DNA from: Niastella sp. | GTDB taxonomy: Bacteria; Bacteroidota; Bacteroidia; Chitinophagales; Chitinophagaceae | Direction of reading: 5' to 3' | Length of the DNA stretch: 64,000 bases | Assembly (NCBI GenBank): GCA_016710595.1 | Contig: JADJVM010000008.1 | Span: forward strand, 372,001 to 436,000 | Part shown: positions 26,382-36,300 of the stretch, piece after piece | How positions within the stretch are numbered: the stretch's first letter is position 1 | How the letters are laid out: each line of letters begins with the position of its first letter | Notes under the pieces: model-generated | What the model saw: the letters and a program-made list of their open reading frames with translations, nothing else | Told to the model about the DNA's origin: nothing | The model's database searches: none | Program-made: the position numbers and the translations under genes

Positions 26382-26798
26382 ATGAAACTTTATTTAATAT
26401 TTATTTTTGTTGCTTTTTCATTGACAACTATTTCATCATGTAAAAAGACGGATAATATTGAGAATGCTGGAATCATCGGAAAATGGGAACTCAAAGAAAT
26501 GTATAATGGATACGCCAACGGAGGGAATTATAGTTGGAATACTGTATCAGTAGATAACTCTCATACCTTAACATTTAGACAGAATGGAGAATATTATCTT
26601 AAGCAGAATGTTAACGGGAACAATCAAGAATGTTTTGGAACTTACATCTTGCAACCCTCAAACAATTTGGAAATCACCTCGAGTTGTAATTCTTTGACTG
26701 AAAAAGGCTTCATCAGTGAATTGACACCGACTTTACTTATCCTTGACCGTTCAGGAATAGAAGGTGTAATTAGATATAAATATTCAGCCTCTAAATGA
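26382..26798 (+). CDS. Lipocalin-like lipoprotein
   Basis: A 138-aa protein with a lipoprotein signal peptide; the lipobox ends in SSC with Cys20 lipidated, followed by KK. The mature part has the pattern of small lipocalin-like proteins of Bacteroidota: GIIGKWELKEM at the start, LTFRQNGEYYLK in the middle, FGTYILQPSNNLEI and a final strand with VIRYKY. It is likely anchored in the outer membrane and may bind a small hydrophobic ligand. It sits in the accessory region just outside the right direct repeat, with a truncated hairpin repeat after it, so it may be another cassette-like insertion. Confidence 0.75.
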   Translation: MKLYLIFIFVAFSLTTISSCKKTDNIENAGIIGKWELKEMYNGYANGGNYSWNTVSVDNSHTLTFRQNGEYYLKQNVNGNNQECFGTYILQPSNNLEITSSCNSLTEKGFISELTPTLLILDRSGIEGVIRYKYSASK

Positions 26799-26808
26799 AG
26801 CACAGTAC

Positions 26809-26840
26809 ACAATAACTAAGATTTTCGTGTTGCCCGCAGG
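26809..26840 (+). repeat. Hairpin-containing repeat, truncated copy
   Basis: ACAATAACTAAG, then TTTCGTGTTGCCCGCAGG with one inserted base, repeats 25382-25412. The downstream half that would complete the hairpin is missing. It lies 10 nt after the lipocalin-like gene, as the complete copy lies downstream of res. Confidence 0.65.
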
Positions 26841-26861
26841 TAATGAATAATTTTTTAAATT

Positions 26862-27317
26862 ATGCCTAAACAAAAAACTATTTGGAAAAAAGGACGTGGA
26901 AAATTAGGAATTCTCTCTCCATTATTTGGCTCCTGGATTGCAACATCTGAAAGCCCTAGAGGAAAATTAAAGTGTACAAGAGTACTTGAACCTATACTTG
27001 GGGACAATTATATCCAAATGACAGTTAAATGGAATTTTTCAAATTTTGTTTATCAAGAAAATGCGATAATTGGTATATATGACGGTAAACTTTCATTCTG
27101 GTCATTTACTTCTGACGGAAAAAATTCTCAAGGTATAATAGCCGACGGAACAGATATTCATCCTGAAGCAATCTGTTTTGAAGCACAAATGCCCGCTGGT
27201 TTAGCACGCATGATTTACTGGCCAAATCCTGAAGGTGGCTTTAACTGGGCGGTTGAATCAAAAACAAAAAAGGGCTGGAACCGTTTTACTATGCATCATT
27301 ACAAATCATCAAAATAA
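26862..27317 (+). CDS. Unknown 151-aa protein, possible beta-barrel fold
   Basis: No signal peptide. After a basic start, the protein shows alternating strands (LFGSWIATSESPRG, CTRVLEPILGDNYIQMTVKW, AIIGIYDGKLSFWSFTSDGK, and a final GWNRFTMHHYK), compatible with a small lipocalin- or DUF1579-like barrel. I cannot name a family. It lies in the accessory region between the truncated hairpin repeat and ftsE. A weak stem (27326-27348, CAATA pairing with TATTG) follows the stop. Confidence 0.65.
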   Translation: MPKQKTIWKKGRGKLGILSPLFGSWIATSESPRGKLKCTRVLEPILGDNYIQMTVKWNFSNFVYQENAIIGIYDGKLSFWSFTSDGKNSQGIIADGTDIHPEAICFEAQMPAGLARMIYWPNPEGGFNWAVESKTKKGWNRFTMHHYKSSK

Positions 27318-27412
27318 GTAACACAGCAGCCAATATGGGTATTGCTGCAAGCGGGGCCGAACATTTTTACAAGCATTGAATGAATAAAATAAATATACCT
27401 GGCTTACCGCCC

Positions 27413-28102
27413 TTAGTTCATGGATACGGTAGCATTATCCCATACTTTTCCTCTTTCTGTTTTAATGGTACGGGCCGGGAATTTATTAATTACCATATAA
27501 TCATGGGTAGCCATTAAAATAGAAGTATCGTAATCTTTACAAATCTGGAAAAGCAGGTGCATAATTTCATCACTGGTTTCAGGGTCCAGGTTGCCGGTTG
27601 GCTCATCGGCTAAAATTAATTTAGGTGAGTTTAATAATGCACGGGCAATATCAATACGTTGTTGTTCGCCACCACTTAATTCATAAGGCATTTTAAAACC
27701 TTTTGTCTTTAAATTCACTTTATCTAATACGTCGGTTATTTTTTCATCCATCAATCTTTCATCTTTCCAGCCGGTGGCTTTTAATACAAACTTCAGGTTC
27801 TCATTTACATTCCGATCAGTAAGTAACTGAAAATCCTGGAAAACAACACCGAGGTTCCTTCTTAAAAATGGAACCGTCTTCCAGGTTAATCCTTTTAATG
27901 GATGCCCTACTACCCATCCTTCACCTTCTTTTAACTCTAAATCGCCATATAAAGTTTTTAGCAAACTGCTTTTACCGGTACCGGTTTTACCTACTAAATA
28001 CACAAATTCTCCTTTACCAATTGATATATTCACATCACTTAATATCAGTGAACCTCCCTGGTAAATATTTACATTTTTTAATTCTATTATTGATTGAGAC
28101 AT
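27413..28102 (-). CDS. ftsE: Cell-division ABC transporter ATP-binding protein FtsE
   Basis: A 229-aa ABC ATPase: Walker A GKTGTGKSS near residue 37, Q-loop FQDFQLL, signature LSGGEQQR, Walker B LILADEPT and the His-switch ATHD. FtsE works with the membrane protein FtsX to transmit a signal to peptidoglycan hydrolases at the septum. The FtsX gene is not adjacent, which is common in Bacteroidota. The frame is open to 28162, but the ATG at 28102 (MSQSIIELKN) gives the family start and leaves the TAnnTTTG promoter element upstream. Confidence 0.88.
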   Translation of the reverse strand: MSQSIIELKNVNIYQGGSLILSDVNISIGKGEFVYLVGKTGTGKSSLLKTLYGDLELKEGEGWVVGHPLKGLTWKTVPFLRRNLGVVFQDFQLLTDRNVNENLKFVLKATGWKDERLMDEKITDVLDKVNLKTKGFKMPYELSGGEQQRIDIARALLNSPKLILADEPTGNLDPETSDEIMHLLFQICKDYDTSILMATHDYMVINKFPARTIKTERGKVWDNATVSMN

Positions 28103-28159
28103 AATATCTTTTTTAATGCCTGCAAACTTAATATTAAAATTGATAATACAGGCTTTTGG

Positions 28160-28167
28160 CAAAAGTA
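28160..28167 (-). promoter_or_regulatory. -7 element for ftsE
   Basis: TACTTTTG on the minus strand matches TAnnTTTG and lies 57 nt before the ftsE ATG. It supports the downstream start over the upstream extension. Confidence 0.5.
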
Positions 28168-28355
28168 TATTCTTTAACCTCCTGATGTTTAAATCATTTT
28201 TCTACAATAATGTTAAAAATGTGGATAAAGGATATTTTTATTTAATGGGATTTAATTGAATCTACTTACTTGCTAAGCCATCTTTTGAAAAATTTTGCAA
28301 TAAGAGGATTTAAAATCCGTTTTAAAAAACATTATCTTCAATTAAAAAATAAGGA

Positions 28356-28859
28356 ATGTACAAGAATTTCATTGCGGCTATCATTTCAATTTTTTGTTTT
28401 ATCCCAAATATGTGGGCACAATCAAAAGCCCCCGCATTAAAGGTGAATGAAATTAAAACTTCAGATGGATCGCATGCCACGGCTTACGGGCTCCATATTG
28501 CTTCTATAAAAGTAATGATAGATACCAGCCTGCATGGGCCTGCAAACCCGGCAGTAAAAAGTATTGTAAACGGTCAAATGGCATATCTCAGTCTTGATTT
28601 TACTACTGTAACCGGGTCTGATATGATAGAAGTTACAAATGGAACACACCAGTTTTGGGTATATGATGATCAAAAGAAAGAAGTAAAAATTGGGAACCAG
28701 ATTCTAAAGAAGATTGGTGGTTCTATGGAAAGCCATGTGATAAATTATACCGTAAAAATTCCTTTCCGGTTAAAAACAGATCAGAAAAAATACAGTATCC
28801 GGTATCGCTGGGAAAGTCCTGATAAAAAGAAGTGGATTGAAGTAAATAGTACCCGGTAA
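28356..28859 (+). CDS. Unknown secreted 167-aa protein
   Basis: A signal peptide ending near residue 22 (FIPNMWAQ) is followed by a beta-rich domain with no family I recognise. The segments TDQKKYSIRYRWESPDKKKW and VINYTVKIPFRL suggest an immunoglobulin-like sandwich. It is convergent with purM, with only a 3-nt gap, and no shared operon is likely. Confidence 0.7.
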   Translation: MYKNFIAAIISIFCFIPNMWAQSKAPALKVNEIKTSDGSHATAYGLHIASIKVMIDTSLHGPANPAVKSIVNGQMAYLSLDFTTVTGSDMIEVTNGTHQFWVYDDQKKEVKIGNQILKKIGGSMESHVINYTVKIPFRLKTDQKKYSIRYRWESPDKKKWIEVNSTR

Positions 28860-28862
28860 GTT

Positions 28863-30041
28863 TTAATAAACCAGTTTGGTTCCTGCTGTTTTAATTACCA
28901 ATTGTTTTTTGTCTGATGCTTCTACCCTTCCGGTGATTTGTGCCTGTACAGCAAATTCTTCTGCCACATCAATCATAATTTGTGCATCACCGGGTTTACA
29001 AAAAATTTCGAGGCGGCAACCCATATTAAAAACTTCGTACATTTCCTGTAAAGTAGCCCCGCTATTTTGCCTTATGATTTCAAATACCAGGGGTGGCTTA
29101 AAAAGATTATCTTTTATAATTTTAAAATCAGCAGGCAAATATTTCATACACTTTGTTTGTCCGCCTCCACTACAATGAATAAGGCCATGGACTTTATCAA
29201 AATGGTTTTCTAATATTTTTTTAATTACCGGCGCATACGTACGGGTAGGGCTCAACAACAATCTTCCAATATTTTCTAATTCATTTCCTGTTTCTAATGT
29301 ATCGGTGAGTTTATGATTTCCAATATAAACCACTTCATCCTGCAGGCCGGTATTGTAGCTTTCTTTATAATGCTGCGCATAAAATTTATTTAAAGTATCG
29401 TGCCTGGCACTGGTAAGGCCATTGCTACCAATACCACTGTTGTAATGATCTTCATAATTTGCTTTTCCAAAACTTGCGAGGCCCACAATCACATCACCTT
29501 CCTGGATATTTTGATTGGTAATAAGTTTTTGTTTTGGCCACCGGCAAGCCATGGTACCATTTACGGCAATTGTTCTCACCACATCGCCTACATCGGCGGT
29601 TTCACCTCCCAGGTAAGAAATGTTTACGCCAAATGATTTTAATTGATCAAAAATTTCCTGTGTTCCTTCTATAATTTGCTGAAGTACTTCGCCGGGTATT
29701 ATATTTTTATTCCGATCTATGGTGCTATTAAAAATAATATGATCATACACACCTACGCATAAAAGATCATCTAAGTTCATTACTACGGCATCTTGTGCGA
29801 TGCCTTTCCAAACTGAAATATCGCCGGTTTCTTTCCAGTACAAATACGCCAGTATTGATTTGGTGCCTGCCCCATCGGCATGCATAATATTTACCCATTC
29901 ATTATCTCCTCCCAATATGTCAGGAAATATTTTACAGAATGCATGAGGGTAAAGCCCCTGGTCAAGGTTTTGTATTGCTTTATGCACATCTTCTTTTTGT
30001 GCTGAAACACCCCGTTGCTGATAAAGATTTTGATTTCCCAT
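28863..30041 (-). CDS. purM: Phosphoribosylformylglycinamidine cyclo-ligase (AIR synthase)
   Basis: A 392-aa ATP-dependent enzyme of purine synthesis that closes the imidazole ring of AIR. It is the long Bacteroidota form of the PurM/PurL fold. Recognisable parts are QRGVSAQKEDVHKAI at the N-terminus, HADGAGTKSILAYL, DAVVMNLDDLLCVG, LGGETADVGDVV and the glycine-rich HCSGGGQTKC late in the chain. I choose the ATG at 30041 over a TTG at 30050 because the promoter element TAGCTTTG at 30048-30055 would otherwise overlap the coding region. Confidence 0.9.
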   Translation of the reverse strand: MGNQNLYQQRGVSAQKEDVHKAIQNLDQGLYPHAFCKIFPDILGGDNEWVNIMHADGAGTKSILAYLYWKETGDISVWKGIAQDAVVMNLDDLLCVGVYDHIIFNSTIDRNKNIIPGEVLQQIIEGTQEIFDQLKSFGVNISYLGGETADVGDVVRTIAVNGTMACRWPKQKLITNQNIQEGDVIVGLASFGKANYEDHYNSGIGSNGLTSARHDTLNKFYAQHYKESYNTGLQDEVVYIGNHKLTDTLETGNELENIGRLLLSPTRTYAPVIKKILENHFDKVHGLIHCSGGGQTKCMKYLPADFKIIKDNLFKPPLVFEIIRQNSGATLQEMYEVFNMGCRLEIFCKPGDAQIMIDVAEEFAVQAQITGRVEASDKKQLVIKTAGTKLVY

Positions 30042-30047
30042 ATTTTG

Positions 30048-30055
30048 CAAAGCTA
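30048..30055 (-). promoter_or_regulatory. -7 element for purM, next to the start codon
   Basis: TAGCTTTG on the minus strand matches TAnnTTTG and ends 6 nt before the purM ATG, so transcription would begin at or within a few nt of the start codon. Confidence 0.55.
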
Positions 30056-30094
30056 AATGGCTGTGCTGAATTATTCATTAATAATTTAATAAAC

Positions 30095-30102
30095 TAAATT
30101 TG
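30095..30102 (+). promoter_or_regulatory. -7 element for ribF, next to the start codon
   Basis: TAAATTTG matches TAnnTTTG and ends 5 nt before the ribF ATG, predicting an almost leaderless mRNA. It is divergent from the purM element 40 bp away. Confidence 0.55.
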
Positions 30103-30107
30103 CAGCA

Positions 30108-31055
30108 ATGAGTTTACATATTTACCGCTCTGTTACCGAACTGCCTGCTTTTAAAAATGCCATCATCACCATTGGCACATTTGATGGCGTTCATCTTGGG
30201 CATACCTTTATTATTGAAAAAATGATAACACGTGCTAAAAAAGTAGGTGGCACCCCTGTTCTTATCACATTTTACCCACACCCCAAACAAGTATTACCCG
30301 GTACCAAGAATAAATTATATACGTTAACTACCCAACAGGAAAAGTTTGATTTATTGCATTCCAAAGGCATAAATCATATTGTAGAAGTGGCATTTACTTC
30401 AGAATTTGCCAACCAATCTCCCGAAAAATATATCCGGGATTTCTTAGTGAAGAATTTTCACCCGCATACCATTATCATTGGCTACGACCACCGGTATGGA
30501 AAAGGCCGTCAAGGCGATTTTAAGCTCCTGGAAAAAATGGCTCCTCAATTTAATTTTGAAGTGATAGAGATCAATGAAAAAATTATTGAACAGGTTACTA
30601 TCAGTTCTACAAAAATAAGGGACGCATTATTAGATGGTGATTTAAAAACTGCCGAAGAATACCTGGGTTATCCATATTCCTTTACCGGTACTGTGATTAC
30701 GGGAAATAAACTTGGCCGAACGATTGGCTACCCTACAGCCAATATCAAAATTGGCGATGAAGATAAACTCATCCCACAAAACGGTGTATATGCTGTAGAT
30801 GCTATTTTAAATGGTGATGATTTTACTGAAAAGACTTTAAAAGGAATGATGAACATTGGGCTTCGGCCTACCGTGCAGGGAACACAACGCACTATTGAAG
30901 TAAACCTTTTTGCTTTTGATAAAGAAATTTATGGCAGCTCAATTACGATCATACTAAAATACAGATTACGGGAAGAAATTAAGTTTGATGGGCTGGATTC
31001 ATTAAAAATACAATTGGCAAAAGATAAAAAAGCAGCTCAAAAGTTTAACCCCTAG
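30108..31055 (+). CDS. ribF: Bifunctional riboflavin kinase/FAD synthetase
   Basis: A 315-aa enzyme that converts riboflavin to FMN and then FAD. The N-terminal nucleotidyltransferase domain has GTFDGVHLGHTFII (residues about 23-36), YDHRYGKGRQGD and ISSTKIRDALLDGD. The C-terminal flavokinase domain begins near 190 with GKLGRTIGYPTANI and ends with LRPTVQGTQRTIEVNLF and LREEIKFDGLDSLK. Length and layout are typical. No FMN riboswitch is visible, and the promoter leaves almost no leader. It converges with holA with a 1-nt gap. Confidence 0.96.
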   Translation: MSLHIYRSVTELPAFKNAIITIGTFDGVHLGHTFIIEKMITRAKKVGGTPVLITFYPHPKQVLPGTKNKLYTLTTQQEKFDLLHSKGINHIVEVAFTSEFANQSPEKYIRDFLVKNFHPHTIIIGYDHRYGKGRQGDFKLLEKMAPQFNFEVIEINEKIIEQVTISSTKIRDALLDGDLKTAEEYLGYPYSFTGTVITGNKLGRTIGYPTANIKIGDEDKLIPQNGVYAVDAILNGDDFTEKTLKGMMNIGLRPTVQGTQRTIEVNLFAFDKEIYGSSITIILKYRLREEIKFDGLDSLKIQLAKDKKAAQKFNP

Positions 31056-31056
31056 C

Positions 31057-32055
31057 TTATACCATCATTTTTATAAGCATTTCTTTCATTAAAACAGGCC
31101 CGGGAGTTCCGGTATCGCCAATACCAATAGACTTAAGGTTATAGTGATGCAGAAGCAATAATAATCTTTCTATGCCGGGATATCCATAATTTTTAATAAT
31201 CCCTTTGGCTTGTGCAATAGCTACCGGGTTGTGAAACATCATTTGCTTTAAAGCTGATTCACTTTGATCTTGCTGGCCATAAAACCCATACACCCGGCTA
31301 ATGCTACTGTATAATGCCGGTAATGCGGCCTGCAATGGTGCAGCTTTTGGATTGGCTTCAAAATACTTAACAATTTTTATAGCTTTAGCCATGTCTTTTA
31401 TGGCAATAGCGCCCAATAATTCAAAAATATTATATTCCTTACTGATGCCTATGTATAATTCAATTTCATCTTCGGTGATTGTCTTTTTATTTTTCAGGTT
31501 TACTGAAATTTTTTCAATTTCATTCGCCATGCGGCAGAGGTCATTTCCAATATGTTCTTCTAATAAAAGGGCCGCTTTTGTGGTAATGTCGTAGCCCCTT
31601 TCATTTACCATCTCTTTAATCCATTCCTGTAATTTATCTTCCCGGATCTTTTGCGAATAAAAATATTCAGCTTTGGCTTGTATCGTTTTATAAAACCTGA
31701 GGCGTTTATCTAATTTTTTACTTTTATAAGCCACAATAAAAATAGTAGATGCCAGGGGGGCTAAAAAATATGGTTCCAGTTTATCAATATCTTTCATAAA
31801 CTGGGCCTCTTTAATTATAACCACTTGTTTTTCAGCAAACATCGGATACCGCCGGCAGGCATTCATAACTGCCGCCCAATCAGCATCTTTACCATAAAAA
31901 ACGGTTAGGTTAAAAGAGGCTTCGGATGCAGGTAGCATTTGGTTTTCAGCATAGTTAACCAATATATCTATATAATAATCTTCTTCTCCCTCAAACCAAT
32001 AAAGAGGTGAAAACTTGTTTTTCTTCCATGCAGATAAGATCTTTTCCACGCCCAT
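31057..32055 (-). CDS. holA: DNA polymerase III subunit delta
   Basis: A 332-aa clamp-loader subunit that opens the sliding clamp. It shows the delta-family pattern: PLYWFEGEEDYYID near residue 17, the VVIIKEAQFMKDIDKLEPYF segment, IFIVAYKSKKLDKRL, LLEEHIGNDLCRMANEIEKI and a C-terminal helical collar. No P-loop is expected and none is seen. Transcribed alone from the minus strand. Confidence 0.9.
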   Translation of the reverse strand: MGVEKILSAWKKNKFSPLYWFEGEEDYYIDILVNYAENQMLPASEASFNLTVFYGKDADWAAVMNACRRYPMFAEKQVVIIKEAQFMKDIDKLEPYFLAPLASTIFIVAYKSKKLDKRLRFYKTIQAKAEYFYSQKIREDKLQEWIKEMVNERGYDITTKAALLLEEHIGNDLCRMANEIEKISVNLKNKKTITEDEIELYIGISKEYNIFELLGAIAIKDMAKAIKIVKYFEANPKAAPLQAALPALYSSISRVYGFYGQQDQSESALKQMMFHNPVAIAQAKGIIKNYGYPGIERLLLLLHHYNLKSIGIGDTGTPGPVLMKEMLIKMMV

Positions 32056-32255
32056 ACTATGTTTCCTGCTTTTTTGTTGAAATATAAAGATTGTAAAAAG
32101 ACCCGTTTAACTATTTTGGCACAGTTTTGGAAAATACAAGGTCAGTTATCAATTTTAAACAAAAATATCCAATTTACTGAAATACTTCTACCTTGATTTA
32201 TTAATTTGGAGGTAACCCCTTCATCAACATTTCGTTAATCTTAAAAAAATATATT

Positions 32256-33248
32256 ATGGCTTTTGAAAATTTTCCTGAGGCGGATAAACCCATTGAAGTA
32301 GCGCCTCCTCCAAAAAAAAACACCGGCCGGGCTGTACTAATTGGTTTACTGGTAGCTGCCCTGCTGGGAACCTGGGGTTATATTATCTATGATAAAAATA
32401 AAACCCAGGAAACCATTGAACAAAAAGATACTGCCATTGCTACTACCAATACCCAGCGGGACGAATTGCAGAAAGAATTAGAAGATGCAGCAATGCGTTA
32501 TGATATGCTAAAAACATCTAATTCAAAAAAAGATAGTTCCATTACGGCTCAAGACAAAGATATAGAAGAGAAAAAAGCACGTATCACTACATTGCTTACT
32601 AAAGTAAATGCAACTCAATCTGAATTATCAGAAGCAAAACGGCTTATTGCTTCTTTAAACACAGATATAGAAGTGTATAAAAGCCAGGTAGAAGTTTTAC
32701 AAGGTGAAAAGATACAGTTAACACAGGAAAAAGCAGTAGTAACCAAACAGCGTGACCGTGCCCGTAAAGATTATGATTCTGCTACTGTTGTTATAAAAGA
32801 CAAAGACAACTTATTGGATGTAGGCTCTACTTTACACGCATCAAACTTCAACATTGTAGGTTTAAAAGAAAAAAGTAGCGGCAAGGAAAAAACAACTACT
32901 ACAGCAAAAAAAGTTGATAAGCTTAGGATCACTTTTGACCTGGATGAAAATATGATTACACCATCTGGTACCAAAGAATTATATGTAACAATCATTGCGC
33001 CTGATGGCACTCCTATTGCCGTAGAAGGCCTGGGTTCGGGAACCTTTGTAACCCGTGACGGTGAAACAAAACCTTATACCAAAAAAGTAGATGTAAATTA
33101 TACAAAGAATCAACGTAAGACCGTAAGCTTCGACTGGAAGCAGAACAGCGATTTTACAAGCGGTAATTATAAAATAGAAGTCTATAACAATGGCTTCAAA
33201 GTTGGCGAAGCTTTCAGGCCTTTAAAGAAAGGCGGGCTTTTTAGCTAA
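32256..33248 (+). CDS. Membrane-anchored coiled-coil protein of unknown function
   Basis: A 330-aa protein with a short proline-rich cytoplasmic N-terminus, one transmembrane helix (about 26-46, VLIGLLVAALLGTWGYIIY), a long coiled coil (about 50-185) and a C-terminal beta-rich domain (about 190-330) that would lie in the periplasm. The coiled coil could span periplasmic distance or form oligomers. I know no named function. The gene stands alone with a strong bidirectional terminator behind it. A structural envelope role is inference from topology. Confidence 0.75.
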   Translation: MAFENFPEADKPIEVAPPPKKNTGRAVLIGLLVAALLGTWGYIIYDKNKTQETIEQKDTAIATTNTQRDELQKELEDAAMRYDMLKTSNSKKDSSITAQDKDIEEKKARITTLLTKVNATQSELSEAKRLIASLNTDIEVYKSQVEVLQGEKIQLTQEKAVVTKQRDRARKDYDSATVVIKDKDNLLDVGSTLHASNFNIVGLKEKSSGKEKTTTTAKKVDKLRITFDLDENMITPSGTKELYVTIIAPDGTPIAVEGLGSGTFVTRDGETKPYTKKVDVNYTKNQRKTVSFDWKQNSDFTSGNYKIEVYNNGFKVGEAFRPLKKGGLFS

Positions 33249-33298
33249 CATTAAAATTCAATATTCTCCTAAAGACTTTTCATCATATCCTACAAATA

Positions 33299-33331
33299 AA
33301 AAATGCGGCAAGTATTACTTGCCGCATTTTT
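33299..33331. terminator. Bidirectional terminator between convergent genes
   Basis: A perfect 15-bp stem (33299-33313 with 33317-33331) around a 3-nt loop has A-run and T-run at its ends, so it works for both the coiled-coil gene (plus) and the large outer-membrane protein gene (minus). Confidence 0.92.
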
Positions 33332-33344
33332 ACATCATCCTGTT

Positions 33345-36300
33345 TTAAAACAATGCCCTTACAGAAGCCCTACCGGTATGAATAAGCCTTGTATCTCCCG
33401 GTTTTCGTCCCTCATATTGCATACTCAATTCGATTTTACTTCCAATACGTTTCACATATTCAAGGTTCCATAAATAATTTTTTCCGGGTAAAAGCCCATC
33501 TAATAATACATAGCCTACGGTTGAATTTTGAGCGCCCGGGTATGCTTTAAAATTGATTTGGTTAAAGGTGAATTTCGCATTGATGCTGCTGTTAGATAAT
33601 ATATTGTATTTTACTTCGGCAGATAATGCATGGTTCATTGATTTTTCTAATGAATCAATTTTATTTTGTTTTTGTGTAAATGAATAAGCAGCAGTAATTC
33701 TTACATTACTCCGATAAATATAACTGATATTGGGTTCTATGCCATGTATTGAAACCTGGTAGTTCCTATTGTTAAATTTTACTGAAGAACTGCTTAACAA
33801 ATTTTTACCCTGCCTCAGAATTAAATTGCCGGTGATGCTACGGCTAAAATTGAGCCTGAATTTTGCGTTAATATTCTGCAATCCACGGGTTTCATAACCA
33901 TAGGCTGTAAGTGATTTTCCGGAAGATTTACTGTGTGTAAAATCAAACCCCCAAATGCTGCTCGTCCTGTTATAAAAATAGGTATTGCTAAAATAGGTAC
34001 TTAAACTAATGATGGATGTATCGGCAATTTTTTGATAAAAAGGATTGAAATGAAAACTGCCATCATAAATATTCTTTTTACTTATTTGCAAGGCAGAACT
34101 GGTGCTGCTGCGCATCAGCCATTTATGGAGAAGCCCTTTCTTATTTGTGATCATTACACGTGGATCAATATTAAGGCTGTAATTAAATTGTAAATACCCG
34201 GCTTTCACATATTCACTACCCGGTGTAAAAACCCGGATATATTTTTTTTGATCCTGGAAAATGGCTTCTTCAAATTCATTCAGTTCAGCAATTCCATTCC
34301 CGTTATAATCAATCCAGGTGTAATTGCCCTGGCCTGCAGGCACTTCAATATAGCTGTATTCTCTTTTTTGTTCCTGGCCGCTACCTGCTTCATACAGCAT
34401 TTCCCCATTGATAAAACCCTTCCATTCATTAAATATATAGTTTGCCCGGCCTAGTATGCTATTATCTGATTTCTGTGTACTGATAAGGTTATTATCTACT
34501 TGTAAGCTCCTGTAATTAAAACTCAATTTTAATTGCCGGTTTTCATTTTTCATGAGGCCGGCACCCAGGCTTAAGTTATCGCTATGATTTGCTTTTTGTA
34601 AAGTATTTCCTTGCGGCAACTGATCGCTTCTGCGAAAGTAGGCCAATGACCAATTGTTTTGCTTTTGAGGATTTGATTTTACAGAAACCTCATAAATATC
34701 AAATCCAAAACTCAAATTACTCAGCGTGTCCGCTATCTTATTTAATTGGCGATTGTGTTCTCCACGGTAACTAAAGCCGGTAATTACCTTGCCCCATTTA
34801 TCAATTGTTTTATTGATGTTGATGGTAGGGCGCAAAAAATTCCCTTTAAGAAGATGGGTATTATACATGGTATAACCAAGATCGCCATTCAATCGCCAGC
34901 CAGCAAAACCTGTTGCGGCTTGCAGTTGTTGATGCCATCCTTTATACCCATCACTACGGGTGTAATTGGTAATATTATATTGATAGGAATTCATGCTACT
35001 ATCTGCTATTGTAAACTGTGCATGTGCCAGTTGTTCATCTGCATCGGCCACATCATACGCAAGGCTCCAATCTCTTAAAAATTCTACGTTTCTCAATCTT
35101 TCTACCGGGGCAAATCTTTTTTGCACATATTCATAGCCAACTGATGAGCCCAATCTCCATTTTTTTCTAAGCAATTGCAATGGCTTACCGGCAGTAATCA
35201 AAGAAATTTTAGAAGCATAAGCCCGGTCATTTTTTTTATCTTTTTCAGAAAATAAATTAATATCGTACACGCTGGTTGCCATTTCTCCCTGTAAGATGGA
35301 ATAAGCTGATAGTGCATACCCCATCCCTACTGTAAATATTTGTTGTTTTTTGGGAGTTACTAATAAGATAACCGGCTCCCAGTCGCCAGTTTTTTGGTTT
35401 GATGCATCGGGCATCGCCCATTCAAATAGTTTTCCATTGGTAGCATTGAGTACCTGTTTATAATTTCCGTTACCGGCGCCTACATAAGAAAATGCCAGGT
35501 TGTAAAGTGTAATTGAATTATCTGATGACTGAACATAAATAGAATCATGCAGGGTTCCATTATAAAGGGTATCAATTTTTTTATACAATATTTTACCCGA
35601 ACTAAAAGTATCCCGAACCGCACTGGGATAAAATGCGGATTGAATACTATCGCCAATGGAGGCCAGGAATTGTTTTTGTGAAACATCTAAAGGCTGGTCA
35701 ATTGTTGAACTTTTGGCATCACTATTTAAATAAGCGCCGAGGTAAACATTAAACTTTTTTGAAAAAGCGATCTCATCATTCAAATAAACCTGTGAATTCA
35801 AATAATTGCGATCGGCATATTCAAACTCAACCTGTACCCTACTATCTTTTGTAATAAAACGTTTAGGAGTAAACGTAATTTCGGCAGTATTATAATTTAT
35901 TACATAATCCTGGTCTTCTCCCCGCTGCATCATTTGCCCATCTATATAAACTCTTTCGGTACCGGCCAGTACCACAAAATATAATTCATTGTTGGCGCCT
36001 GTTAACCGGTATGGCCCCTGGTTCCCTTCCAATACGGGCAATACATTCCGGGAGAATTTTCCTTTCGCAATAGCCCCACTCACCAACAATGAGTTTTTTA
36101 TATTTTTTCCAATTTTATTTTCAGTAATAAAAGAAGCCCCTTGTAATCTTTTATAAAATTTCAAAAAATAATTTTTGCTCTCCCTGATATCAATATCGCC
36201 AAAATTTGCCTGCCATTTCTTTTTCTTTATTTGCAGGAAGATCCGGTCAAAGTCCCTCAAATCTTGTGTATTCCCATCGGGCTGAATGGGTAAATTGTTA

